Positions 19,362-29,284 are shown, counted from the first letter of the stretch. The stretch: 64,000 bases of DNA from Enterovibrio sp. JCM 19048 (GCA_001310415.1 BAXE01000009.1:1-64000), one strand, 5' to 3'. The notes: generated by a model not told the origin, from the sequence alone. Numbers and translations are program-made.

Positions 19362-20099
19362 TCAGCTGGCTTCTAAGGTGTCATCTTTTTGGTTTTGAGG
19401 CTTATAGTAACCATAGTGCAGCTTGTATTTTTCCTCTGCATATTTGGCGGCGAGCTGGTTGAGCACCACGCCGTCGATAGCAATGTCATGACGTACCAAC
19501 TGGGCGACAGTTTGGTTGACCTGCTTCTCTGTCGTGCTTTCCGCTTTCACTACCAACAGCATGCCCCCGGCAATACGGCCGAGGATCAGGCTGTCACTTA
19601 CCACATGTACCGGCGGCGTATCGAGAATAATGCGGTCATAAGATTGCTTGAGCTGGTTAAGCAGCGCGGCAAATTTTGGCGACGCCAACAGCTCCTGCGG
19701 ATTGGGTGGCAATAGCCCGGCCGGCAGGATGTCCAGCTGGGTTTCATCATCGTGGTAAATGCAATCTGAAACCGGCGCGCCCATCACCAGTACGTTGGTC
19801 AAACCTGCCTGGTTGCGTGGCAGCCCATAACGCTGACCAACCGCAGGCATGCGCAGATCGCAGTCGATGATCAGGGTGCGCTCCATTTTGGCCAGTGACT
19901 GAGCCAAGTTGATCGCGACCGTGGTTTTTCCTTCCGCAGGCAGTGATGACGTGACAGACAGGATCTTGCGCTGGCTGTTGGTCATCGTCAGCAGAATGGA
20001 TGTACGGATCGTCCTGACCGATTCGGCAAACAGTACCTCATCCGGATCGAGATACAGGGTGTGATCCAGTGGCGTGTTTTTAAAGCGCTTCGCCTTCAC
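19362..20099 (-). CDS. Bacterial tyrosine kinase, Wzc/CpsD-type cytosolic domain
   Basis: A 245-residue intact P-loop protein that autophosphorylates a C-terminal tyrosine cluster and controls polysaccharide chain length with its membrane partner. Walker A appears as SLPAEGKTT, Walker A' as LIIDCDLRMP and Walker B as RIILDTPPVHVVSDS. The C-terminus has a tyrosine cluster (KYAEEKYKLHYGYYKP). An N-terminal activating-type segment ESVRTIRTSI matches the RxxR-like oligomerisation motif. The GTG start overlaps the TGA of the Wzz gene (GTGA), so the two are translationally coupled. Kinase and membrane adaptor are encoded separately, as in Gram-positive systems and some vibrio clusters, rather than as one Wzc chain. 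Confidence 0.9.
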   Translation of the reverse strand: MKAKRFKNTPLDHTLYLDPDEVLFAESVRTIRTSILLTMTNSQRKILSVTSSLPAEGKTTVAINLAQSLAKMERTLIIDCDLRMPAVGQRYGLPRNQAGLTNVLVMGAPVSDCIYHDDETQLDILPAGLLPPNPQELLASPKFAALLNQLKQSYDRIILDTPPVHVVSDSLILGRIAGGMLLVVKAESTTEKQVNQTVAQLVRHDIAIDGVVLNQLAAKYAEEKYKLHYGYYKPQNQKDDTLEAS

Positions 20100-21588
20100 G
20101 CGGGGTAAAATCCTAAGTGCTGCAACCCCAGTTTCTCCTCAACATCTTCTGGTTTTTCAATGGTATTGCGGTAAGCATCCGCTAAAAGCGCACCGACAAT
20201 GCCGAGGAGAAGGGCGAATGCGGCGCTGATCACGATTAATTTTGTGGTCTGTGGACGGAACGGATCCTGTGGTGTGGCAGCCTTGTCAGTGAAACGGGCG
20301 TTGACGGCTTCGAAGTCGCTGGTGGCCGTGGTTTCCTTCTGGCGGTTGAGGAACATTTCATACAGCTGGCGGCTGGCATCCACATCGCGCTTCAGAGATT
20401 CATACTGGGCGCGTTTAGAAGTGATGTCCTGATAGTCGCCTTTTTTGTCATTCAGCGTCGCGATCAGGGACGCTTCCTGCTCGCGGGCGCTGTTAAGTTC
20501 TTTCTCGATACCGCTGGCAAGGTCATTGATCACGGAATAGGTACGGGCGCGCACAGCATCCAACTGCGCCTGGGCCTGGATCATCTTGTCGTGTTTCGGG
20601 CCGTAGCGTTTTGCCAGCTCAGACACGCGGCGCTGGGCATCGGTTTCCGCATTTTTCAGATCCCGCACCTGTGGGTGATTGGAAATTTCAGGTACGGAGA
20701 GCAAGCCGCTGGTGCGCCCGCGTTTGTCCTGAAGCTGGGCATAGAGTGCCTCTGCGGCCACACGGCGGTCCCGCGCTTCTGCAACGCGGATAGTCAGGTT
20801 GGTCAGCTCAGTGCCTGCCAGCTCGTCAATGTCGCTCAGCTCAATCAGGCCTTCCGCTTTCAGAAAATCCGCCAGCGTCATTTCGGCGCTGTCGAGGTTG
20901 TCTTTCAGCTTGCCAAGACGGTCGGTTATCCAGACAGAGGCTGTTTGGGTCGCCACAAGACGCGCTTCAAGGTTGGACTCGATATAGGCAGTGCCGATCG
21001 CATTAGCCACCTTCGCCGCCAGTTCAGGATCGGCTGAGCCAAAGTGGATATTCACCAACTGGGTATTGCGGATAGGTTCAATAGCCAGGTGCGATTTGAA
21101 TTTATTCAGCACAGCCTGACGCGCCGCTTCACTGTCCGGCACAGAAGAAGGCGAAACGGGCGCGGGCAGGAACTGTTGCAAAGGTTCAATCCGGTACAGG
21201 GCGGTCAGCAGCTGATCTCGGGCAGAGAGTTTTCCGACCGTGTTGTTGAACTCCCGTACTTCAGCGATACCCAGCTGGTCGATTACTTTCTCAGCAATAT
21301 GGTCGGAACGTAGGATCTCAAACTGGGTCTGGTAATACTCTTTTTTGCTGGTATCGAGGGCGTAAACCTCTTCGATAGAGACCGCTTTATTTGCCTGCGA
21401 TTCGATAAGTAGCGTGGCCGTGGCGCGATAAACAGGGGTGATCGCCAACACAAGAACGGTGGCAATCACAGTGACTGCCAACACAAAAAGGGCAATGGGG
21501 AGCCAATACCGACCAATCACGCGAGATAGCGTTTTAAATCTAAACGGGCGGTCTGATCCGCTACCGGATTGGGCTCAATGAGTTTCAT
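20096..21588 (-). CDS. Polysaccharide chain-length determinant (Wzz/GumC-type PCP)
   Basis: An inner-membrane co-polymerase with an N-terminal transmembrane helix (LPIALFVLAVTVIATVLVLA), a long periplasmic region with heptad-rich coiled coil (about residues 200-400), and a second helix near the C-terminus (LIVISAAFALLLGIVGALLA). The cytosolic C-terminal tail would contact the BY-kinase. The long open frame starts at a GTG at 21520. A better start is the ATG at 21586-21588, with an AAGGA site, giving MKLIEPNPVADQTARLDLKR. This needs one G restored in CTCGCGTGATT near 21522. The repaired length is about 497 residues. Confidence 0.9.
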
Positions 21589-21639
21589 GTCGTGAAAATC
21601 CTTGTTCGTTCTGTGCGCAAAAAACAAGCCTATCGGGGA

Positions 21640-22161
21640 TCAGAAAAAGCTCTGCTCAACCACAATGATGTCACCGGGACCAACAGCTTGTGACAGGCCA
21701 ACATTTTTTGTGTGGATCCATTTTTGGCGTCTGTCTTTTGGATCTTGTTCCGGGAGGCGCGGTCGGTAAAACCGCCAGCATGGCAATCGCCTTGCCGATA
21801 GTCAGCCCCGGCTGGAAGTCATAACCGCCGGGGTGATTCACCTCGCCGTTGACATAAAACTTGCGAAACTGGATCACGTTAACCGTGACTTTCGGATCGA
21901 CCAGATAGTCACCGCGCAGCCCTTTTTCGATGATGCGTTGTAACTGCCCTACAGACTTACCGGCCGCTTCCAGCCTGCAAGGTAGGGATAGTCGAAACTG
22001 CCGCGTGTGCTAAGCAGAATGTCCATGGAAAGATCGTCCTCGCCATAGACTTTGATCGAGATACGATCCCCGTCATCAAGAACGTATTGTTCGCTGGAGG
22101 CTGCCGCCATGGCGCTAATGGGCAGCAACAGCAATAACAGGAGACAAAGTCGTTGGATCAC
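21640..22161 (-). CDS. Short polysaccharide export (OPX, Wza-related) protein
   Basis: A periplasmic protein of only about 174 residues. A signal peptide (MIQRLCLLLLLLLPISAMA, cleavage after AMA) is followed by the polysaccharide-export domain (YVLDDGDRISIKVYGEDDLS). One SLBB domain follows (FYVNGEVNHPGGYDFQPGLT). The end is VGPGDIIVVEQSFF. It lacks the C-terminal alpha-helical outer-membrane segment of E. coli Wza (about 380 residues). No lipobox cysteine is visible. At least two frameshifts (near 21962 and 21750) break it. The GTG start overlaps the stop of the upstream barrel gene as GTGA. A short OPX normally needs a separate outer-membrane porin, which its neighbour could provide. Confidence 0.82.
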
Positions 22162-23363
22162 AGGCTCACCTCCGTGCCGATAAAGAACTGGGTTTGATCA
22201 TAGCTAAAGCCAGCGAATGTTGAGTCGCGGCGGAACCAGCCCACACCGCCGGATATGTCCCACCAAGGGCGAGGCTGTAGACAAGGGTTGCCTCGAACAG
22301 AGTGTCATCATCCTTGCGCAGATCGCCCGGGTAATCGTTGGTGCCGTAGCGTGCAGTGGCGATAGAGCTGAACAGCGGTGTCCAGCTGTGCTCCCAGTCA
22401 AGCTGGATAGAGCGGTCTTTCACATAGTTGCCGTTGATATCCGGGTCGCGGGCGTAATCCCGGCCTTCCAGACTCAGCGTGCTGTAATTGGTCGGTGACC
22501 AGCTCAGGTTTGCGCGCCAGCTGAAGCCCTGGAAATCCGCACGGCGGCTGTCTTTGAAATCTTTGTCTTGTATACCCAGTAGCAAACGGCCCTGGGTTTT
22601 ACCCGTGATGTCCCATTCCAAACCGCCGTAGAGCAGGGTGTTCTGGTTATCTCGGGTACCGACGGAATTCGGGTCGGTATGGGTGTAGGAGCGGTCTTCA
22701 TAGCGCGCCGTGATCAGGGCATAAAAGTAGCTCGACAGGGCGTAATAGAATTCGCCGCCGATATAGGGCTGCTCCCAGTTGAAATAACGGGTTTGCTGGG
22801 TTTGGCCGTTACGGACAAAACTCTCTTCGTTGTAGTCCTTGCTTTCATAACCGAGGATCCCGACCAGCCTGCCTTGTGCGCCGCTGCGCCATAGGTGTAG
22901 CGCGCATTCAGATCCTGGTGGTGGTAACGCAAAGGCTTACTGACTGCCAGACTGATCCTTCGGTCAGGCCGGTACCGCGTGGCTCATTGGTGATCTCATA
23001 GGCGTAATCAAGACGCAGGCGATTGCGGATATCAAACGCCCAAAACGCTGAGGCATGAGCGCGGTGATCCACATAATCGTCGTCGCTGCTGTCAGAAAAC
23101 CAGACGGCATCCAGACGGTAGTCAAATTGGTAAGCGCCGCGGTCGGTTTCCAGTTGGGCGATGACCTTAGGCGACAGGACATAAAAAGGTGAGCTGACCG
23201 GGTTGTTTTCCGTACGCCGCACATTGTCGTCATGGCCGACACTGGCTTTGACCGTCGGAATGATATCGATGCCGTTTTCTGTCTGGTAGGCAAGAGGCTC
23301 TACGGCCATTGCTGATGCCGGCACCAAAAACAGAGTGTACAACCACGGGTTCCTTTGCTTCAC
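22158..23363 (-). CDS. Outer-membrane beta-barrel of the exopolysaccharide exporter (EpsL/BBP2-like)
   Basis: An exported protein of about 400 residues starting at a GTG (23361-23363) after an AGGGAG site. The signal peptide is MKQRNPWLYTLFLVPASAMA. The rest is built of alternating amphipathic strands with many aromatic residues (YQFDYRLDAVWFSD, LRLDYAYEITNEPRGTG, FSYDQTQFFIGTEVSL), the pattern of a beta-barrel porin such as EpsL. At least three frameshifts (near 22230, 22640 and 22920) interrupt it. The true stop, at 22158-22160, overlaps the OPX start. The operon position right before a short OPX gene supports a role as the outer-membrane pore for the polymer. Confidence 0.75.
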
Positions 23364-23373
23364 GCCGTTCTCC

Positions 23374-24767
23374 CTAGTAAGCCGTCTTGCCGACAAAGCC
23401 TTTGAAAATGGTGGCAAACACAATTTTAATGTCCATCCACAAAGACCAGTTCTGGATATATTCCAGGTCGAACTGAACACGCTTTTCCATTTTATCGAGG
23501 GTGTCCGTTTCACCACGGTAACCGTTGATTTGCGCCCAGCCGGTAATACCCGGTTTAACCTTATGGCGCAGCATGTATCTGTCCACGATGGCTCGGTATT
23601 GTTCGTTGTGCGCCACAGCATGAGGACGCGGGCCGACAATCGACATCCTGCCTTGCAGCACGTTAAAAAACTGCGGCAGCTCATCAAGCGATGTGCGGCG
23701 GATAAAAGCACCGAAAGGGGTCACACGTGGTCATTTTTCGTGGCTTGCTTGACGTCATCGCCGTTATCCATCACAGACATAGAGCGGAATTTCCACACAT
23801 TGATCTTGCCGCCGTCCAATCCGTAGCGGTGCTGTTTGAAAATGATCGGGCCGGGAGAAGAGAGCTTAACTCCAATAGCGACTGCCAACAGAATCGGTGA
23901 AATCAGCACCAGAATGATGAGGGAGAGAATGATGTCCTCAAGGCGTTTTGCCCACGCTGCAATGCCATTAAACGGCGTGTCATGGACACTCAGGGTGTGC
24001 ACATGACCAATGGTCTGCCAGCGGCTGTGAAGCAGGTTGTAGGTGAAGAAATCCGGCACCAAGTAAGTGGTGGCTGTGGTATCTGCAAACTGGTTGAGGT
24101 ATCGCGCAATACGGTCTTTGGCATGCATTGGCATCGCAATATAGATGTGCTGGATTTTGCCTTGCTTGGCCTGCTCCAGTGCTTCATCCACCTTGCCCAA
24201 CATTGGGCAGGCAGGCTGTCTTCAATGCGGTCGCGGTTTCTGTCTTCGAAAAAGCCCACAAGGCTGATTCCCAGGGCGTGGTTGCGCTGAAACTCCTGCG
24301 CCAGTTCAATGCCATTGGCCGTGGTGCCAATAATCGCTGCGCGGCGGGTGTTGATGCCGTGGTTACGTAAGCGGCTGAGCGCTGCACGCATCAGATAGCG
24401 CCATAGCACCAGACCTACCGCCGTGGTGGAAAACCACAACGCCATGACCACACGGGAAAACTCAATACCTCGCTGGGTAAAGTAGAAAATTGCTATTAAT
24501 GCCAGGCAGGCACCTACCCAAGGATCAGTGTTGCGATCATTTGTCCCTGGAAGTTGCTGATCCGCCACGATCGGTAAAGATGTGAACTTTCGGCAAACAA
24601 CAGATAGAACACTGCCGTGATCGTCGCTAACAGAAGACAGTTGTCGCAGGGATAACCGAGGTAGAGGTAACTAGAAGCAAGGATCGACCCACCAATACCG
24701 CAAGATCACACAGTCTATAGAGAATGGCGAACTCAGTTCCATGTGTGCGGATTTTTCGACTGTCCAT
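23374..24767 (-). CDS. Undecaprenyl-phosphate hexose-1-phosphate transferase (WcaJ/VpsL type)
   Basis: The initiating enzyme of the exopolysaccharide: it loads the first sugar phosphate onto undecaprenyl phosphate at the inner membrane. The protein is about 464 residues, typical of WcaJ. It has an N-terminal block of four transmembrane helices, a central CoA-binding-3-like domain ([18 protein letters not shown]), a fifth helix, and a C-terminal bacterial sugar transferase domain. The last contains [34 protein letters not shown] and [19 protein letters not shown]. The start ATG (24765-24767) opens [19 protein letters not shown]. At least four frameshifts (near 23722, 24210, 24525 and 24690) are present. 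It is the first gene of the operon, 10 bases before the barrel gene. Confidence 0.88.
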
Positions 24768-25177
24768 GATGAAAGCTTCTCAACTGTGAAGTGGGCTGAA
24801 AGGGTGCTGATCTTTTTCATTTCTTGTACTTAAAAAGTAAACCACACATCTCAACCCCGCTAGGCAAGGTTGATTTTTTGGATATTTATGGTCGGTAAAA
24901 TCAGCGCGGATAGTAAAACAGGATGAGGCGGGTTAGAGAAAGATGAAGTTTGTCCGATTTTTAATTGAGACTTACGCGGATTTGAACGATGACACTATTT
25001 TTACGCACTTGTAGGACTTTCTGGCTAGTCTCCAAAAAGGTGATCTTGATCTCAAATGGCTGTCTGTATCGTCTCGTGTTCAAGAACTTACGAGACACTT
25101 TTTACGCTTTCAGTTCAGTCAAAATTAGAAAGAATGACTAGCTACCCATACCATGGTGGCAAAAAAGTATGGGGTGT
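24768..25177. other. Leader/promoter region of the exopolysaccharide operon
   Basis: About 410 bases without a supportable gene, more AT-rich than the surroundings. It must hold the promoter of the 17-kb minus-strand operon. A weak candidate on the minus strand is TTCAAA, 17 bases, TAAAAA near 24960-24990. An inverted repeat TCAACC/GGTTGA at 24851-24873 lies in the leader about 85 bases before the first ATG. I found no ops/JUMPstart element (GGCGGTAGC) and no sigma-54 GG-N10-GC site. A 62-codon plus-strand frame at 25056 has no similarity I recognise and is probably chance. Confidence 0.5.
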
Positions 25178-25203
25178 AAAAATGCCCCAGATCGGGGCAT
25201 TCT
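25178..25203 (-). terminator. Rho-independent terminator after the HlyD gene
   Basis: On the minus strand the stem AATGCCCC / GGGGCATT with a short loop is followed by TTTTA. It lies about 50 bases past the HlyD-family stop and separates the secretion operon from the exopolysaccharide promoter region. Confidence 0.82.
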
Positions 25204-25249
25204 CAGTTTTGGTCACGCCAGAAGGCATTGTGTGTGCTTCCTGAGCACG

Positions 25250-26542
25250 CTATTCCTCGCGAAATGCCCGGTTAAAGCTCTCACTCAATGGCTTGAGCAG
25301 GTATTCGATTGGCGTGCGTGGCTCCGTCAGCAACATGACTTCGGCCTGCATACCCGGATACAGCTCTACGCCATTCATCAGGTCGGCGACGTTATCGAGT
25401 AGCTTAACCCGGGCAAGGTAGTAGGCAAGCCCGGACTGTTCATCCACGAGACGGTCAGCAGAGACGGTCAGCAGTTCACCGTCAATTGGGCGGACATTGC
25501 GCATGCTTAGCGCCGTCAGCCGTATCTGTGCTTTCATGCCTGCGTTGACCTGATCGATGTCAGAAGGGTCAACCCGCGCCTCAATTACCAGACTTTCGTC
25601 GTTAGGCACCAGATCCAGCAAAGCCTGCCCGGGGCCAATCACCCCTTCTTCAGAAAAGACCTGCAGGTTAAGGACCGTGCCCGAAAGTGGTGCCTTGATG
25701 GTGGTGCGTTCCAGCACATCACGGGCGGTGGCAATCTGCTCATCCAGTTCATAACGGGCTTCGCGGCTTTCACGCAGCTCTTCGACGATTTCTTTGATGC
25801 GTTCCAGTTGCTGCTCTTTAAGCTGGGCGCGGTTTTCTGCCACGTTTTGTTCAAGGCGGCTGGCGTTGGCCTGCAGCTGACTGATCGTGCTCTGGATTTG
25901 GGTCTCCTCCCGCTCAAGGCGCAGCAACTGGGTTTTGCTGACATAGCCTTTTTCCGCCAGCTGGCGGTTACCGGCAATTTCCTCGCCGATAATGGCGAGA
26001 CGGCGTTTTTCGATGCCGATTCGTTGTTTCTGGCCGGTAAGCTCTGCGTTGCTTTGCGCCAATTGCTTGTGAATGATTTCCTGCTGGGAGGCATAGAATT
26101 CTTTCCGCGCGGTGAAGATCCGCTCCTGGTTGGTGAGCAATTCACCGACTTTGAGGCTTTCCCGCACGACTTCGAGTTCTTCAGGAAACGCGATCGCATC
26201 AAGGTTATCCCGCTCGGCAATCAGGCGGGATTCTCTGGCCAGGGCGTTGCGCTGGCGGGTGAGGAGCTGTTCAAGTTGTGCCTGCGCCTGTGTTTTGTCG
26301 AGGAAAATCAGCGGCTGGCCCTTGTCGACCCTCGCGCCTTCTGTGACCAGTATTTTGTCAATGATACCGCCTTCAAGGTGTTGCACGGTTTTCCGCTGGC
26401 TGTCGATAGTGACGACGCCGGGCGCGATAGATGCCCCTTCAAGGGGGCTGAAAATCGCCCAGATACCAAAGGTACCGAGAAACAGGGCGATCATACCAAA
26501 GCCGACAATAACCAGGCGGCGGATGGAGGGGGAGTCATTCAT
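25250..26542 (-). CDS. Type I secretion membrane-fusion protein (HlyD family)
   Basis: The periplasmic adaptor that links the inner-membrane ABC transporter to a TolC-type outer-membrane channel. The 430-residue intact ORF has one N-terminal transmembrane helix (LVIVGFGMIALFLGTFGIWAI). A lipoyl half-motif (GVVTIDSQRKTVQHLEGGIIDKI) follows. Next comes a long coiled-coil hairpin (about residues 90-280), the second lipoyl half (IKAPLSGTVLNLQVFSEEGV), and a beta-barrel domain ending in PLSESFNRAFREE. These match the PrtE/LapC branch of HlyD proteins. It overlaps the ABC gene by 4 bases (ATGA). No TolC-type gene lies in the window. Confidence 0.92.
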   Translation of the reverse strand: MNDSPSIRRLVIVGFGMIALFLGTFGIWAIFSPLEGASIAPGVVTIDSQRKTVQHLEGGIIDKILVTEGARVDKGQPLIFLDKTQAQAQLEQLLTRQRNALARESRLIAERDNLDAIAFPEELEVVRESLKVGELLTNQERIFTARKEFYASQQEIIHKQLAQSNAELTGQKQRIGIEKRRLAIIGEEIAGNRQLAEKGYVSKTQLLRLEREETQIQSTISQLQANASRLEQNVAENRAQLKEQQLERIKEIVEELRESREARYELDEQIATARDVLERTTIKAPLSGTVLNLQVFSEEGVIGPGQALLDLVPNDESLVIEARVDPSDIDQVNAGMKAQIRLTALSMRNVRPIDGELLTVSADRLVDEQSGLAYYLARVKLLDNVADLMNGVELYPGMQAEVMLLTEPRTPIEYLLKPLSESFNRAFREE

Positions 26543-28246
26543 TTCTGGCCTCCTTTCGCGGCAATGGCAGCACTTTGGTCCAGTAGGGGTTTCAACACTT
26601 CGTCACGGTCGCCAAAGGCGCGGATCTGGGCATCCTGTAATACCATCAGTTTGTCCATCGACTGCATCATGCTGGGGCGGTGACCCACCAGTATGATGGT
26701 GGTCTGGCGCGACTTGAGATAAGCAATCGCACGCTGTAATGCGGCTTCCCCAACGCCGTCGAGGTTGGCGTTGGCTTCATCCAGCACCACCAGGCTCGGC
26801 TCGCCATACAGCGCTCGGGCAAGGGCAATACGCTGGCGTTCGCCGCCGGAAAGACCAAGTCCGCGCTCGCCGACGACGGTGTCATAGCCCTGTGGCTGGC
26901 GCAGGATCAGCTCATGACAACCGGCCAGTTTCGCGGCTTTTATGACTTCTTCCGGATCGCCATCTGACAGGCGGGCAATATTCTGACGTATGGTGCCCGG
27001 GAAGAGTTCGACATCCTGGGGAAGATAACCGCAGTGGGGCCCAAGATCGTCCGGATCCCATTTCGACACATCCATATTGTCGAGACGGATCGTACCGGCG
27101 GTTGGGTTGAGGTTACCGAGGATTAGCCTTGCCAGCGTCGATTTGCCGGTGCCGGATGGGCCAATGATCCCCAGCGCTTCGCCGGGATTGAGCTTAAAGT
27201 TGATGGCATGCAGCACGGGCTCACCCTGGCCGGGATGGAAATAGGTGACCTTTTCCACCGACAGCAGCCCCTTGGGTTTTGGCAGCGGCATGGATTTGGC
27301 GCGCTCTGGAAAAGCGGGGATCTGTTCTTTAAGCCGTTGGTAGCTTTGGCGTGCTGAAACCGCCGTACCCCAAGCACTGATAGATTGTTCCACCGGTGCC
27401 AGTGCCCGCGCCATCAGGATGGAACCGGCAATCATCACACCGGGGGAAACCTGATTGTCTATTACCAGCCAGGCGCCCACACCCAGCATGGCGATTTGCA
27501 GCAACATGCGGATAAATTTAGAGGTCGCGGTGAGCAAGGCACCTTTTGAATTGGCGGCGACCTGACCGTCGATGCTTTCTTTGTTCAGGGCACTCCAGGC
27601 TCTGATGAAATTGGGCATGATCCCATCGCCTCAATCGCATCGGCATTGCGTGCAGCGGACTCTGCCTGCTGCATGGCCTGAATCGATGCTTCATTTGCGG
27701 TTTTGTGCGCTTTGCGGGTGGCGGTGTGGTTGAGGATAGCGATGCCGAATAACACCAGTGCCCCGACAGTGGCAATGATACCGAGCAGGGGATGGAGCAA
27801 AAACACAAAGCCGAGGAAGACCGGTGTCCATGGTGCATCCAGCGCGGGGATAATGGCATTGCCACCAATAAAGGCGCGGATAGCTGCGATATCACGCAGG
27901 CTTTGCACGGACGCAGATAACCCCTGGCGCAATTGCAGGGCAATGCTACCAGCCAGCACATCAGCCGACAGGCTTTCATCAAACCAGGCACCAATTTTAC
28001 CATGATGCGGGTGCGGATATTTTCCAGTACCGCCATGGTGAACAGGGCGAAAACGGTAATGACGGTGAGCAGCAGCAGGGTATCTACCGAACGCGAACTG
28101 ATCACCCGGTCGTAAATCTGCAGCATATAAAGGGGTACACAAAGTACCAGAAGGTTAATGATAAAGCTGAAAGCAACGACAAACATCAGTGCTTTTTTAC
28201 ATTGCTCAAGCGTGGTGCTTAAACGTTTTTCCGTTGTTGAAGACAT
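26539..28246 (-). CDS. Type I secretion ABC transporter (PrtD-like)
   Basis: An inner-membrane permease-ATPase of about 569 residues that recognises the C-terminal signal of RTX substrates. The N-terminus has transmembrane segments (MFVVAFSFIINLLVLCVPLYMLQIYDRVISS). There is no C39 peptidase domain. The nucleotide-binding domain has Walker A GPSGTGKST, signature LSGGERQRIALARALYG and Walker B LVVLDEANANLD. In PrtD-like proteins the last motif is commonly DEPNSNLD. The frame is broken near 27620 and near 27985-28000; repaired, the segments join as KLVPGLWFDESLSADVLAG and AIEAMGMMPNFIRAW. The gene starts 86 bases after the terminator of the first RTX gene. Confidence 0.9.
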
Positions 28247-28332
28247 GCTAAATCCGGTGACGTTGCTTTGCTTTTTTTATTCTGGTCGCCATAAAGCAAA
28301 GGCTGAAAGTCTGGCTGGCTGTTACTTACCCC

Positions 28333-28370
28333 AAAAAAACAACCAGCATGGTTTCGATGCTGGTTGTTTT
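28333..28370 (-). terminator. Rho-independent terminator after RTX protein A
   Basis: On the minus strand a 12-bp stem AACAACCAGCAT / ATGCTGGTTGTT with a short loop is followed by seven T in total. It is a strong terminator between the RTX gene ending at 28389 and the transporter gene starting at 28246, so the transporter probably has its own promoter. Confidence 0.9.
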
Positions 28371-28388
28371 GAGTATAGCTTGCTGACA

Positions 28389-29005
28389 TCAGACAATATG
28401 GAAGTCATCAGCAGAGAGCTGAGTGCTGTCGATGTTGTTGATTGTAATGCTGGATCCATTGGCCAGTTCGATGACGGTGTTTATCCCGTTTTGGCTGATA
28501 TCCAATGAGTCAAATCCCTCATCGCCAGTGGCTCGGATAAAGATAAGGTCGACCCCGATATCGAAATCAACGATACGGTCGTGACCGGTGCCATTGCCGA
28601 GAATATTGTCGAAAAGGAAGGTATCTGCACCACTGCCGCCGATAAGGAAATCGTCACCGGTTCCGCTGACCAGCCAATCATCCCCTTCGCCGCCAAACAG
28701 CCGGTTATTACCAGCAATGGCGTAGAGGCTGTCGTTTCCGATACCACCTAAAAGGTCATCATTCCCGGCACCACCGTAAAGGGTGTCATCACCACTTCCG
28801 CCGCCGACGATATCATCACCGCTGCGCCGCTGAGAATGTCATTGCCGCCACTGCCAATCAGATAATCATTGCCGCTTCCGCCAAAGATAAGGTCGTCGCC
28901 GCTGTATCCAACGATACGATCATCGCCGCCCAATCCGCTGATCACCTCAGAATCCAATGTGCCATCAAGGGTGTCATTTCCTGCTGTTCCAATCACTGCA
29001 GCCAT
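28389..29005 (-). CDS. Small RTX calcium-binding protein A
   Basis: A secreted protein of about 205 residues made almost entirely of RTX nonapeptides (GGxGxDxux), for example GLGGDDRIVGYSGDD and GGSGNDYLIGSGGND. They are followed by a C-terminal type I secretion target domain ending NIDSTQLSADDFHIV. Each nonapeptide pair should bind calcium and fold outside the cell. There is no enzyme or adhesin domain. One frameshift near 28815-28825 (CACCGCTGCGCCGCTGAG) interrupts the repeat block. The corrected frame ends at the TCA at 28389-28391. An AAGGAAAAA site precedes the ATG. It is a paralog of the RTX protein encoded just upstream, and the adjacent transporter is its likely exporter. Confidence 0.85.
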
Positions 29006-29249
29006 GTTTTTTTTCCTTGTTGAGTTTGCTTTTCCCTAGCCAGATACCCTTAAAAATCAGGTACCACCATTAAGCAAGCTGCAATACGGCCAGAAAAAAG
29101 CCTGCCAAATGGCGGATATACTCTGACTCAATTGCGGGGGCATTTGTGTCTCGCTTTTGAATTATCATTAGAAATTGGTAAAAAATGATGAGACGTTCAA
29201 AGACAGAAGTTTGAGAGGGTGTGAGTTGCCGGGAAGGGAAGTCTGAAAT

Positions 29250-29270
29250 CTGCGGCTCGGAGAGCCGCAG
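29250..29270 (-). other. GC-rich hairpin downstream of RTX protein B
   Basis: A perfect 9-bp inverted repeat CTGCGGCTC / GAGCCGCAG with a 3-base loop lies 14 bases after the stop codon of the second RTX gene. There is no T run on the minus strand, so it is more likely an mRNA 3'-end stabiliser or weak attenuator than a classic terminator. Confidence 0.55.
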
Positions 29271-29284
29271 CGATACGACCGCTG

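Noticed and set aside
24851..24880. Plus-strand terminator-like repeat TCAACC/GGTTGA followed by six T
   Set aside because: No plus-strand gene lies upstream to be terminated, and the stem is only six pairs with an 11-base loop. It is noted only as a leader inverted repeat.
25056..25244. 62-codon plus-strand frame in the exopolysaccharide leader
   Set aside because: It has no ribosome-binding site or family similarity and runs through the minus-strand terminator at 25178-25203. It is most likely chance.
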